From Chloroflexota bacterium (lineage in GTDB: Bacteria > Chloroflexota > Chloroflexia > Thermomicrobiales > UBA6265): DNA of 57,804 bases. This document shows positions 1 through 8,582 of this stretch, one piece after another. The stretch spans positions 1 to 57,804 of the forward strand of contig JAEWEG010000082.1 of the NCBI GenBank assembly GCA_023389575.1. The letters are read 5' to 3'. Numbering within the stretch: position 1 is the stretch's first letter; every line of letters starts with the position of its first letter. The translations under genes were made by a program, and so were the position numbers. A model generated the notes under the pieces. That model was not told the DNA's origin, did not search any database, and was given only the letters and a program-made list of their open reading frames with translations.

Positions 1-65
1 CCGTCGGTGACCATCGCCACCGCTTCCCGCATGAACGATTCACTGTACCGACCGCGTCGCCCCAT
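1..65 (-). CDS. Partial transposase OrfA-like protein (N-terminus only)
   Basis: An ATG at position 65 on the minus strand is preceded by a strong GAGGAGGTG ribosome site. It opens a frame running off the left edge that begins MGRRGRYSESFMREAVAM. Short basic residues followed by an (F/Y)-x-x-x-F-(K/M)-REAV pattern are typical of the N-terminal helix-turn-helix of IS3/IS911-type OrfA transposase subunits, which bind the element's terminal repeats. Only 21 residues are visible, so the call rests on this motif and the ribosome site. It could also be another small HTH protein. No terminal inverted repeat of the element can be seen. Confidence 0.5.
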   Translation of the reverse strand, partial: MGRRGRYSESFMREAVAMVTD

Positions 66-124
66 CTCGTCACCTCCTCGACCACAATTCCCCGTCTTCC
101 ACTGTCCAAGAAAACTGTGACACA

Positions 125-205
125 CCAAAAAGCCCGTGGTTTCGGGCCGAATCGCCCCCGGAAACCAATTAACTGCATTAATGGATTAATGTCGGCGAAA
201 ACACA
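125..205 (-). repeat. Left arm of an 81-base inverted repeat flanking the two binding-protein genes
   Basis: Read on the minus strand, this segment aligns without gaps to 4614-4694 on the plus strand, with 8 mismatches in 81. The 41 bases at 165-205 match perfectly. It lies downstream of the minus-strand binding-protein gene, just as the other arm lies downstream of the plus-strand paralogue. The outer end (127-148) forms a second terminator-like hairpin. It is non-coding, although short shadow frames cross it. Confidence 0.9.
127..148 (-). terminator. Distal intrinsic terminator-like hairpin, left module
   Basis: On the minus strand GGCCCG-aaacca-CGGGCT is followed by a T run (plus-strand A run at 127-131). 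It is homologous to the hairpin at 4671-4692 and is the second hairpin downstream of the minus-strand binding-protein gene. Confidence 0.6.
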
Positions 206-252
206 AAGCGGTCGAAAACGGCTCTCGCGGCGGCTCCCCGCCCGCCACACGC

Positions 253-289
253 CAAACACCCCCGGCGGCCAACCGGCCACCGGGGGTGT
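253..289 (-). terminator. Intrinsic terminator of the minus-strand binding-protein gene
   Basis: A long GC stem, ACACCCCCGG paired with CCGGGGGTGT (256-289), is extended by GGCC/GGCC around the loop. On the minus strand it is followed by TTTGG. It has a clear homologue at 4514-4548 after the paralogous gene. Confidence 0.75.
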
Positions 290-306
290 CGTCTCAGTCA
301 CGTCAC

Positions 307-478
307 GGTTCATGTAGGGGGCGACCCCGGCGCGGAACGAGACCTGCCTACCACGCGCCAAGGGTCGTCGCCCCGTCCCGACGAAGCCTAGGCCTCGTCG
401 GCCAGGTTCATGTAGGGGGCGACCCCGGCGCGGAACGAAGCCTGCCTACCACGCGCCAAGGGTCGTCGCCCCGTTCCG
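307..478. repeat. Tandem duplication of a REP-like hairpin (period 98 bases)
   Basis: Bases 307-379 and 405-477 are nearly identical copies. Each is an imperfect palindrome: GGGGGCGACCCCGGCGCGG at one end faces ACGCGCCAAGGGTCGTCG at the other. Between the copies, 391-404 repeats the last codons of the gene that ends at 483 (GCCTCGTCGGCCAG on the plus strand), so the duplication captured the 3' end of the coding region. The array lies between the stop codon and the terminator. Confidence 0.85.
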
Positions 479-482
479 GACC

Positions 483-2312
483 CTACGCCTCGTCGGCCAG
501 ATTCCAGTTCGCGATGTTCCAGGTCGAAATCGCGAACCGCGGCCCAATCGCCACGTTCTCCTGCCGAATCCGGTTGCTCAGCACGTACGGCGCGTCCGTC
601 CGCTGCACCAGCGGAATTTGCGCCACGTCGCCGATCACCAGGTCGTTCAGCGAAATGAGGATCTCGTTGGCCCGCTCCGCGTCGGTCGTCTGCAGCAGTT
701 CCTCGAACAGCGCGTCGTACTCGGCGTTCCGCCAGCGCGAGACGTTATCCCGCTGCCAGTCGTTCTCGGCCTGGGCGATGTTCTCGCCGTCCGGCCCGGC
801 GTACCAGCCGCTCAGGTACGCGGTCGGCACGGGAGAGGTCGGACCGTTGGCCGCCAGTTCCACGTCCCACGGCTTGTGGGCGGCGTTTTGCGTGTTGCCC
901 GGCGACCCATCGAAGTACACCGAGCTCTCCACCGCGATCAGCTCCACCCGAATCCCGATCGCCTCCCAGTTGTCCTTGATCACGGCCTGCGTCTTCTGCC
1001 GCACCGGGCTGGCCGGCGTCGCGATCGACAGCGCCAGCTCCACCCCGTCCTTCGCCCGCCAGTCGCCATCCAGCGTCCAGCCGGCCTCGTCCAGCAGCCG
1101 CGCGGCCTCCTCCGGATCGTACGCCCAGCTCGTGTTGGGGGAGGTGAACGACTCCAGGCCGCTCAGGATGTTCGCGGTCGGCGGCTGGCCCTCGCCGTAG
1201 AAGCTGGTCGAAATCGTCTCCCGATCGATCGCCAGGTTCAGCGCCTGGCGCACGGCCAGGTCGGAAAGGATCGGGTGCGGCGTGTCCTTCTGCGACACCT
1301 GCCCGTCCACCTCGGTGTCGGGGTCGGAGAAGTTCAGGCCCAGCGACTCGATCAGCACCCCCGGGAACGTGTGATAGGTGCCCCGGCCCCCATCGGCCTC
1401 CAGCTGGGCGATGATCTCCGGCTCCACCTGGATGTTCCAGGCCCAGTCGAAATCGCCCGTCTGCAGCACGGCCCGCGCCGCCGAGGCCGGATCGCCGCCG
1501 CCCTTCAGCAGCACGCTGGAGAAATGCGGCTTGGTCGGCTCGCGGTAGTTGTCGTTCAGCACGTAGGTGATCTGGTCGTTCGGCGCCAGCGACTCCACCA
1601 CGAACGGCCCGGTCCCGATCGGCGCGGAGAGGAAGGCCTCGTTCTTGTTGGCCGGGTCGTTATCGAAGGCATGCGCCGGGTAGATCGCCCCCAGGTGGGA
1701 GCCGGTGAACGGCTCGAACCAGGTCACCGAGGGGTTGGTGAAGCTCACCACGGCGGTCAGCTCGTCCGGGGTCTCGATCCCGGAGATCGTGCTCCAGGTC
1801 TGGTAGTTCACCGAGGCGTTGCTCTGCGTGGTCACCCATTCCCAGGTGAACTTCACGTCGGCCGAGGTGAACGGCTCGCCGTCGCTCCACAGCACGTCGG
1901 GCAGGAGTTTGAAGGTCACGGTCGAGAGATCCTCGGCCAGCAGGCCGTTCTCCACGGTTGGAACCTCGGTCGCCAGGTTCGGAATGATCGTCCCATCGGG
2001 CAGGAAGTGCAGCAGCGGATCGAACACCAGCGCCGAGGCCACGAAGTCCTTGTCGCCGGTCCCGCTGTGGGGAGCGGCCACGCTCGGAGCCTGCCACACC
2101 AGCAGCCGCAACTCGCCACCAGCCCCGCGCTCCTGGTTCTCGGTGCCGAAGGCGGGCCGGGCACTGGCGGAGGCCACCGGCGAAGCCTCGGGCGAGGCGT
2201 CCTGGGCGAACGCCCGCGCCCCGGAGAGCGCCGCCGCCGCGCCCACGCCGATCGCGCCGGCCGTCTGGGAGAAGGTGCGCCGGGTCATGGAGGAGGGTGT
2301 CAAACGTGCCAT
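483..2312 (-). CDS. ABC transporter substrate-binding protein, family 5 (oligopeptide type)
   Basis: A 609-residue exported solute-binding protein. The ATG at 2312 (MARLTPSS) is chosen over a TTG at 2348 because the TTG has no ribosome site and the ATG sits just before the twin-arginine stretch MTRRTFSQTAG. A hydrophobic segment ending in ARAFAQ follows, then the QDASPEASPVAS low-complexity tail seen on such proteins in Thermomicrobia. The mature part has the family 5 landmarks: LVFDPLLHFLPDGTIIPNLA, VTFKLLPDVLWSDGEPFTSA, IGTGPFVV and a late DEAGW segment. No permease or ATPase gene is adjacent, so it must work with components encoded elsewhere. It is a divergent paralogue of the gene at 2618 (well over half the residues match by eye). 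The substrate is unknown. Confidence 0.93.
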   Translation of the reverse strand: MARLTPSSMTRRTFSQTAGAIGVGAAAALSGARAFAQDASPEASPVASASARPAFGTENQERGAGGELRLLVWQAPSVAAPHSGTGDKDFVASALVFDPLLHFLPDGTIIPNLATEVPTVENGLLAEDLSTVTFKLLPDVLWSDGEPFTSADVKFTWEWVTTQSNASVNYQTWSTISGIETPDELTAVVSFTNPSVTWFEPFTGSHLGAIYPAHAFDNDPANKNEAFLSAPIGTGPFVVESLAPNDQITYVLNDNYREPTKPHFSSVLLKGGGDPASAARAVLQTGDFDWAWNIQVEPEIIAQLEADGGRGTYHTFPGVLIESLGLNFSDPDTEVDGQVSQKDTPHPILSDLAVRQALNLAIDRETISTSFYGEGQPPTANILSGLESFTSPNTSWAYDPEEAARLLDEAGWTLDGDWRAKDGVELALSIATPASPVRQKTQAVIKDNWEAIGIRVELIAVESSVYFDGSPGNTQNAAHKPWDVELAANGPTSPVPTAYLSGWYAGPDGENIAQAENDWQRDNVSRWRNAEYDALFEELLQTTDAERANEILISLNDLVIGDVAQIPLVQRTDAPYVLSNRIRQENVAIGPRFAISTWNIANWNLADEA

Positions 2313-2617
2313 GGTCCGCCTGTCCTGTTCCGGTACGCGGCCTGACAACGGAGTCAGGACGCCAATGGGTCGACGGGGGCAGACGCCCCCTCATGCCACG
2401 AGTGTAGGCCCGTGACTGCACAATGGGAAGTGGGTACGCAATATGCACCGCCAGGCTGGCAACCCCGGTCAAAGGAGCTATGGCGAGCCAGTGGCTGGCG
2501 GGGGACTGGAGTAAACTGGAGGGCGGTAAGGGCGCCTCGTTCCCGGCGCCGATGGCAGGTGCGGTCGCCAGTCGTGAATGCGATTTGGCGACCGTTTGCT
2601 CGTAAAGGATCACATCC
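2313..2617. other. Divergent intergenic region between the two binding-protein genes
   Basis: These 305 bases should carry both promoters. No convincing -35/-10 pair and no palindrome were seen. The only clear signal is the AAAGGA ribosome site before 2618. Confidence 0.5.
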
Positions 2618-4480
2618 ATGACGGCACGTACCCCGATCTCCGACCTTCTCCAGCAACTCCGGAACGGCGACATCAGCCGCCGCCAGTTCATGCAGGCCGC
2701 CACCGCCCTCGGCGCGGGCACGGCCGCCGCCGCGGTGATGGCCAACGGCGTCATGGCCCAGGACGCCTCCCCCGAAGCGTCGCCAGTCGCCGCCGAAACC
2801 GCCCAGGCGCCCGCCTTCGGCACCGAGAACCAGGAGCGCGGCGCGGGCGGCGAACTCCGCATCATCCAGGCCCAGGCCCCAACCGTGCTGGCCGCCCACA
2901 GCGCCACCGGTTCCAAGGATGCCTACGCCGGCGGCCTCGTGCTGGAGCCGCTCCTCGGCTACCTGCAGGATGGATCCCTCCAGCCGATCCTCGCCGCCAG
3001 CGTGCCCTCGCCGGAGGACGGCTCCGTCTCCGAGGATCTCACCCAGGTCACCTTCACCCTTAAGGAAGGGGTGCTCTGGAGCGACGGCACGCCGTTCACC
3101 GCCAACGACGTCATCTTCACCTGGCAGTGGGTGACCAACCCGGACAACGCCTCGCCCAACATCGACACCTGGGCGATCATCGAGAACATCGAGGCCCCCG
3201 ACGACCTCACCGCCGTGGTCACCTTCACCGGGCCGCAGGTGGCCTGGTTCGACACCTTCACCGGGGGAGACTGGGGCGTCATCTACCCGGCCCACGCCTT
3301 CGGCAACGACCCCGCCAACAAGAACGACGAGTTCCTCTCGTTCCCGATCGGCACCGGCCCGTTCAAGGTCGACACCTTCGCCCCGAACGACGCCGCCACC
3401 TTCTCGATGAACGAGAACTACCGCGAGCCGAACAAGCCCTTCTTCTCCTCGGTCAACTTCAAGGGCGGCGGCGACGAGGTCTCGGCCGGGCGCGCCGTGG
3501 TCCAGACCGGCGATTACGACTACGCCTGGAACGTGCAGGCCGAGCCGGAGATTCTCCAGCAGCTTCGCGACAGCGGTGAGCGGGGAAAGATCCTGCAGAA
3601 GGTCGATACCACCGTTGAAGCCTTCTACCTCAACTTCTCCGACCCCAACACCGAGGTCGACGGCGAGCGCTCGCACAAGGACACGCCCCACCCATTCTTC
3701 ACCGACAAGGCCGTGCGCGACGCCCTCAACGTGGCGATCAACCGCGAGCTGATCTCCGAGCAGTTCTACGGCGATGGCTCCCTGGCCGAATCCAACATCC
3801 TGGCCGGCAACCCGTTCTTCGATTCCCCCAACACGAGTTGGACCTTCGACCTGGAGGAGGCCGCCCGCATCCTCGACGAGGCCGGCTGGGCGCTGGACGG
3901 CGATGTCCGCAAGAAGGACGACGTCGAACTGTCGCTGGTCTACGCCACGCCGATCAACTCGGTGCGCCAGAAGACCCAGCAGGTGGTGAAGGCCGACCTC
4001 GAGAGCATCGGCTTCAAGGTGGAACTCGCCCAGGTCGACCCGGGCATCTTCTTCGATGGCTCGGCCGGCAACGACCAGAGCTTCCAGCACTTCTACTGGG
4101 ACATGGCCACCATCTCCTCCGGCCCGCCCAGCTCGATCCCGGTGTCCTACGTGAACAAGTGGTACGCCGGCCCGGACGGCGAGAACATCTCGCAGGCGTC
4201 CAACCAGTGGACCGGCACCAACATCCAGCGCTGGCAAAGCCCCGAGTTCGACGCCCTCTACGAGCAACTGCTGGCCGCCACCTCGATGGAGGAGGCCCAG
4301 GGCCTGCTCATCGCGATCAACGACCTGGTGATCGGCGAGGTGGTGAACATCCCCATCGTGCTGCGGCCATTCTTCAACGCGGTCTCGAACCGGCTCCGCG
4401 AGGAGAACATCGGCAACGAGAACGGCTTTTCCTCGCCGTACTGGAACATCGCCAACTGGAACCTGGCCGAGGACGCCTGA
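2618..4480 (+). CDS. ABC transporter substrate-binding protein, family 5 (oligopeptide type), paralogue
   Basis: A 620-residue exported binding protein. ATG 2618 follows AAAGGATCACATCC. The N-terminus has a helical lead, ISDLLQQLRNGDISRRQFMQ, with a twin-arginine-like SRRQF, then an Ala-rich hydrophobic segment ending GVMAQ and the QDASPEASPVA tail. The family 5 core is complete: LVLEPLLGYLQDGSL, VLWSDGTPFTANDVIFTWQW, FPIGTGPFKV, AVRDALNVAINRELIS and DEAGW. It is the head-to-head paralogue of the gene ending at 483; even the C-termini match (YWNIANWNLAEDA and TWNIANWNLADEA). No transport partners are adjacent. The two genes look like an inverted duplication that has diverged in ligand pocket and signal peptide. 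Confidence 0.94.
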   Translation: MTARTPISDLLQQLRNGDISRRQFMQAATALGAGTAAAAVMANGVMAQDASPEASPVAAETAQAPAFGTENQERGAGGELRIIQAQAPTVLAAHSATGSKDAYAGGLVLEPLLGYLQDGSLQPILAASVPSPEDGSVSEDLTQVTFTLKEGVLWSDGTPFTANDVIFTWQWVTNPDNASPNIDTWAIIENIEAPDDLTAVVTFTGPQVAWFDTFTGGDWGVIYPAHAFGNDPANKNDEFLSFPIGTGPFKVDTFAPNDAATFSMNENYREPNKPFFSSVNFKGGGDEVSAGRAVVQTGDYDYAWNVQAEPEILQQLRDSGERGKILQKVDTTVEAFYLNFSDPNTEVDGERSHKDTPHPFFTDKAVRDALNVAINRELISEQFYGDGSLAESNILAGNPFFDSPNTSWTFDLEEAARILDEAGWALDGDVRKKDDVELSLVYATPINSVRQKTQQVVKADLESIGFKVELAQVDPGIFFDGSAGNDQSFQHFYWDMATISSGPPSSIPVSYVNKWYAGPDGENISQASNQWTGTNIQRWQSPEFDALYEQLLAATSMEEAQGLLIAINDLVIGEVVNIPIVLRPFFNAVSNRLREENIGNENGFSSPYWNIANWNLAEDA

Positions 4481-4513
4481 TCCCGTCCGATCTTCCATCC
4501 TCCAGCGAAAACG

Positions 4514-4548
4514 ACACCCCCGGCGGCCACCCAGCCCCGGGGGTGTTT
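4514..4548 (+). terminator. Intrinsic terminator after the plus-strand binding-protein gene
   Basis: ACACCCCCGG (4514-4523) pairs with CCGGGGGTGT (4537-4546), followed by TTTC. It is the homologue of the terminator at 253-289. Confidence 0.8.
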
Positions 4549-4613
4549 CGCGTCCCGCCGCTGCTTTCGCCCGCCTGGCAGTGGCGATGGCCGAGGCGAC
4601 GTTCGACCCACTG

Positions 4614-4694
4614 TGTGTTTTCGCCGACATTAATCCATTAATGCAGTTAATTGGCTTCGGGAGACGTTTCAGCCCGGAACGACGGGCTTTTTGG
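4614..4694 (+). repeat. Right arm of the 81-base inverted repeat
   Basis: This is the mirror copy of 125-205. The AT-rich 41-base core (4614-4654), containing CATTAATCCATTAATGCAG, is unchanged between the arms. The hairpin half has changed but still folds. Core conservation exceeds that of the two coding regions. Confidence 0.9.
4671..4692 (+). terminator. Distal intrinsic terminator-like hairpin, right module
   Basis: AGCCCG-gaacga-CGGGCT is followed directly by a T run on the plus strand. Its homologue is at 127-148. Loop and stem changes relative to that copy preserve pairing. Confidence 0.65.
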
Positions 4695-5052
4695 CCGGTC
4701 GAATTAATGCGCGGTTTGGAATTAATGTCGAACACATGAATGATGTTGTCGCATGACGCGACGAGCGTCCGGGCACGAAGGCGGTCCGTTTCGGGGCGAC
4801 GACGGGTGCGCGGTTGCCCCCTTGAACGAAGCCCTGGGTTCACGGCGAGGCTGAGAGGGGTCATGGTGGGGCGGTCCTTTCCGGGATGCGCGAGGGGGAG
4901 GGCAGTTGTGTCTACCCAGTGAACGCATCGAGAAGAAGAAAACCCGCCACCTCAGCCGGAATTCACGGACTCAGAGCGTCGAAAGAGGCCGTCGACTCGA
5001 CGCTAACGCGACTGGGCTGGCCTTACGCACGACTGTTTGCCTAAGACCTTGA
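4695..5052. other. Intergenic region before the low-GC island
   Basis: No gene is supported here. It holds two AATTAATG repeats just past the inverted-repeat arm (4703-4732). A perfect 8-base-arm hairpin, AGCGTCGA/TCGACGCT (4975-5004), could end transcription of the minus-strand nuclease gene but lacks a T run. Confidence 0.4.
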
Positions 5053-6906
5053 TCATGCCAAACCGGGTGATCGGACTTTAGCGCCATGAACAGGATCCTT
5101 CGTTAACAAGTGATCGAGAATGTCACGAATAAATCGTTCGAGACTCGCCTTTGCTTGAGCTTCGTTACCTGGCCGAACCGAGAAGGCACCGAGTCCAGGC
5201 AGGATTTCATGGAACTCGATCCAAGACTGATCTCCGGAATCTGACCCGGGGTACAAGACGTAAGCGCCCTGTGTTCGGCGAATCGCATCACGGTAAGAAT
5301 GCATCTTCAAGAGATCGCTGCGCTTGGCACGTGTATTTGCGCGGTCGGAACGTGCTTCCTCCTCTAAATCCGCGTCGGTTCCAGTGCCAAAGAGCCCAAC
5401 GATGTTTTCGACCCTGTACTTGGCATCGAAGTGAACGTGAACGATCCGGTCCGCTAGCTCTGCCTCGACTTCGGAGAGTTCAGATGGCCAAAAGCTAAGC
5501 GAATAGTCTGGACGCATGGATCGTGTCCAAGAACCCGGTTTCGGATAGCTTCCGACAGGCGAAGGCGGAACGCCCGAAAACGTTCGGTTGTACCCAAAGC
5601 GCACATGGATGGACTTGTTGCCAGCAGCGTAATTCGCGACCACTGAAAACGCCGATCCCGAACGCAGCTTCAAATCGAACCCGGAACTCGACTGGTCGAT
5701 CACTTTCGCCATCGGTGGCGCGTCGAACTGAAAGATGCCATCCATAACGTCAATCAGCACAAAGAAGAGCCAGTATTCGTAAAGAAGAGCAACATCCTTC
5801 TTGCCAGCACCAAATACGTCCTGGCCACCTGACCAAGATAACTGAGTGGCAAGCGAAAATTGCAGCCAAGTCTTGAGAATCTCTCGATAGCCACTTCGCT
5901 TCTGTAATACTGGGCTACCCAAGGGGAGCATGACGGCTGGGCCAACTTCTTGAAACAAGCTTGTTTCAAGATATCCGCCGACCGATCGCCTGAGCGACTG
6001 CACTTCGCCTAGAAGGCGTTGCTCGGCGCGATTACTACTTTCCAGCAATCGATCTTCCATACCGAAGAGCACTGCTTGGAACTCTCCAAGAGAATGTTTG
6101 ACGAAGCGATTCTCTGGCGTGTCTCGGGTGTCAAAAGATTGGCGAGTGCTAATCCAACGCGGCAAGGAAGGAGCGGACAACCCTGCTGTCTTCATGCTGG
6201 AATGAATAGGATGGTCCGCCGGCACCGCGATTCGATGCCTTCCGCTGGCAACTGATGTCACCAGTGATCGGCTGGGGCGACGGCTTTGACGAATATCGAC
6301 CACGGTCTCTTCGGAAATGGTCCGACGATGAGGATCACTGATGATGTACTGCATTGCATCTCGGAACTCTCTAGAAGACAGGAGCGCCCGTATGAACGCA
6401 TACTTCTCATGAATGCTTGGCAGTGACGAATGTGGATCGGAGACCAGTCGAGCCTGGGCGGGTGCATGGATATCCAACAAGAGCCCCATACACTTTTCCG
6501 CAATTCCATCTAGCATCACCCGGTAGTCACGATGATAGTCAATCTTGCTTGTACGCACTTCAACATGCGTCCGACCAACTTCCACACCTTGAACGGATTC
6601 GAGGATTATTGGTAGGAGTCCGGTCGCAAGTCCTGGCTCTATTCGCCCAATCTCATTAGCGATACGGCTTGGCTGGATGGCAGACGTTTCACGAAGCCGG
6701 AAGCGATGTATTGACTTCGATTCCAGATGGAATTCATAGGTAAACCCTTCAGTTAGCTGAACTTGCTCTTCTCCGCGTTCGCTAACCTCTTCGTCAGATA
6801 GCACAAGTAAGGTTTGAGGTGAGCGCTCGACAAGTTTGAGATTGGCAACCGTCTGACCAAACGCAGACCGGATACTCAAATCCGTTTGCGATACGAACTC
6901 GGGCAT
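5053..6906 (-). CDS. McrC-like DUF2357 nuclease subunit
   Basis: A 617-residue protein. The N-terminal half resembles the DUF2357 domain found in McrC-like partners of McrB ATPases. The C-terminal part carries a PD-(D/E)xK nuclease signature: RPDYSLSFWP, then HVHFDAKYRV about 25 residues later, with Asp and the DAK lysine as expected catalytic residues. In McrBC systems this subunit cuts DNA when driven by the NTP-powered ring. ATG 6906 lies two bases after the ATPase stop codon, so the two genes are co-translated. Base composition is clearly less GC-rich than the flanks, pointing to horizontal transfer. The target modification cannot be read from the sequence. Confidence 0.82.
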   Translation of the reverse strand: MPEFVSQTDLSIRSAFGQTVANLKLVERSPQTLLVLSDEEVSERGEEQVQLTEGFTYEFHLESKSIHRFRLRETSAIQPSRIANEIGRIEPGLATGLLPIILESVQGVEVGRTHVEVRTSKIDYHRDYRVMLDGIAEKCMGLLLDIHAPAQARLVSDPHSSLPSIHEKYAFIRALLSSREFRDAMQYIISDPHRRTISEETVVDIRQSRRPSRSLVTSVASGRHRIAVPADHPIHSSMKTAGLSAPSLPRWISTRQSFDTRDTPENRFVKHSLGEFQAVLFGMEDRLLESSNRAEQRLLGEVQSLRRSVGGYLETSLFQEVGPAVMLPLGSPVLQKRSGYREILKTWLQFSLATQLSWSGGQDVFGAGKKDVALLYEYWLFFVLIDVMDGIFQFDAPPMAKVIDQSSSGFDLKLRSGSAFSVVANYAAGNKSIHVRFGYNRTFSGVPPSPVGSYPKPGSWTRSMRPDYSLSFWPSELSEVEAELADRIVHVHFDAKYRVENIVGLFGTGTDADLEEEARSDRANTRAKRSDLLKMHSYRDAIRRTQGAYVLYPGSDSGDQSWIEFHEILPGLGAFSVRPGNEAQAKASLERFIRDILDHLLTKDPVHGAKVRSPGLA

Positions 6907-6908
6907 CT

Positions 6909-8498
6909 CTACGCCTCAGCGAAGCTGGTGAAGCCATTCTGGCGAAGAAGTCGGAGCATGCGGCGTATCTTTTCATAGGCTAGTGGGTAGACGATGAGCG
7001 CATCGTCTTTGGGAGCGATGGAAGCAAGCGCCGCTACTCCCTGTCCCGATGCAGCCATCGCCTCATCCATTAATTGGGCGCTGTTTGCAAGGATGGGCAA
7101 CCGGGAATCCACCTCGTCCCACTGCCTTGGCGCTGCGCAGAGGTACGAAAGCGCCAACAACACTGGCTCTAGCCTGGCGCGAGAACCGTTCAATCGCGGC
7201 AACAGCTTCTGGCAGATTTGGGCGTCGATCGCATCCTTCTCGGACCAATCAACTTCAATCTCCGCGTACTTCTCTACAAATCGGGAAACCTCGTGCACGA
7301 TCCTAAACCCAAACTCGTAGCCATGCTCCGCCATGACTTCGAAGAACAATAGGAGTTCCGCATTAACTCGCGCTCGTGCCGCCGGTGCGATTACATCCCC
7401 TTGGCGCGCCCGGCCACTTGCTAGAAAGGCATGAGCGAATCGCACTCCTCTTCCATGAACTCCTGATAGGTCTACTGATCGAGGTCTTTCCAGATGCCAT
7501 TCCAGCGCATTACGCGAAACTCGAAACTCCAACGTATTGGCACGGTCCAGCACCTTGGGTGAGAACATATATGTCGTTTCGTCGATATTGACGGTGCCTA
7601 TCGTAAAAAGGTTGCTCGGCAACCGAATAGACTGGGGGACGCCGTCTCGCTTCCTTTCCGGGTCACTCTCGCTGTAGAGATGAATCTCCTCGCCAGACTC
7701 AATCGCCGAGAGGAAGTCTGCGAAGTACCGCTCGACATGTGAAAGGTTCATTTCATCTAAGATAAGAAAATATGGAACTGTCGGGTTCGCGATGGCGCGA
7801 AGGATGAGGTCCAAACTAGGCGTTCGAATATATCGAGACGGATCCAGCGCATCCGGATATCCAAGTATGTGTTCGTTACTATTCCAGTCGGCTCCTACCG
7901 CCACAACCGCATAGCAGGACGAGTCTATCGAAGAGACTTCGGGTGCGTTGTTCAAATAATCGAAGGCGGCTGCTTTCAAGTGCGTTTCAAACGAGTTTAA
8001 CTGTGGTGAGTATCGTGTTGTCCGATCGATTGCGTTACGAATTTCCCTTACCGGCGTGTTTCGCGGGAGATTATGCTTGGAGATGTAATCGGCCCACTCA
8101 TAAATCAACTCGCGCGGAAGTGCTACCTTAATATACCTGCTCGCGTCCTGTCCATTGGTAAAAAGAATTGATATGTCATCGGCATTCTCGACATGGTAAC
8201 TGATGCGCTCCGACGGAATGATTGAACCGATCGTCGGCCATGTGACAGGCTTTCGCGACGGCAAAGTGATCCACGCCGCGAAAGCCTGTGCTAGTTTCGT
8301 CTTCCCTGATCCGGATAACCCTGTAAGGATCGTGAAACGTTTCGTAAGGAGGCTGGCCACAAATCGCGTCAGCATCGCATGATCAAATAGCAATCCTGCT
8401 TCGCGGAAATCATTATTAGCAGATGAAACGAGTTTTGTAAGGGAATCATGCGGCTCGTTGGGGCGAAGCGGTGTGGTGTGTGTTTGGCTCAAACTCAC
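6909..8498 (-). CDS. McrB-like AAA+ NTPase, putative type IV restriction motor
   Basis: A 529-residue protein from the GTG at 8498. This start is preferred over a GTG at 8543 because AAAAAAGGGAC stands six bases upstream of it while 8543 has no ribosome site. Walker A is GLSGSGKTKLA. Walker B is FLILDEMNLSHVERYFADFL, whose DEMN form is typical of the McrB clade. The segment GTVNIDETTYMFSPKVLDRA is the McrB-type sensor region. McrB proteins form hexameric rings that read modified DNA through a variable N-terminal domain. Here the N-terminal lead is short (about 60 residues before Walker A), so target reading may be supplied by another protein such as the one at 8583. It overlaps the same low-GC island. 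Confidence 0.85.
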   Translation of the reverse strand: MSLSQTHTTPLRPNEPHDSLTKLVSSANNDFREAGLLFDHAMLTRFVASLLTKRFTILTGLSGSGKTKLAQAFAAWITLPSRKPVTWPTIGSIIPSERISYHVENADDISILFTNGQDASRYIKVALPRELIYEWADYISKHNLPRNTPVREIRNAIDRTTRYSPQLNSFETHLKAAAFDYLNNAPEVSSIDSSCYAVVAVGADWNSNEHILGYPDALDPSRYIRTPSLDLILRAIANPTVPYFLILDEMNLSHVERYFADFLSAIESGEEIHLYSESDPERKRDGVPQSIRLPSNLFTIGTVNIDETTYMFSPKVLDRANTLEFRVSRNALEWHLERPRSVDLSGVHGRGVRFAHAFLASGRARQGDVIAPAARARVNAELLLFFEVMAEHGYEFGFRIVHEVSRFVEKYAEIEVDWSEKDAIDAQICQKLLPRLNGSRARLEPVLLALSYLCAAPRQWDEVDSRLPILANSAQLMDEAMAASGQGVAALASIAPKDDALIVYPLAYEKIRRMLRLLRQNGFTSFAEA

Positions 8499-8582
8499 TG
8501 ATTGTCCCTTTTTTGTATGACCTAGATCACCTGCAAGTATCACTCTATTGTGGCGAGGCCAGCACGCTGAGACAACCGGAGA

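Noticed and set aside
618..2345. Long plus-strand open frame opposite the first binding-protein gene
   Set aside because: Composition is Arg/Gly/Val-biased without motifs, and the minus-strand product is an obvious family 5 binding protein.
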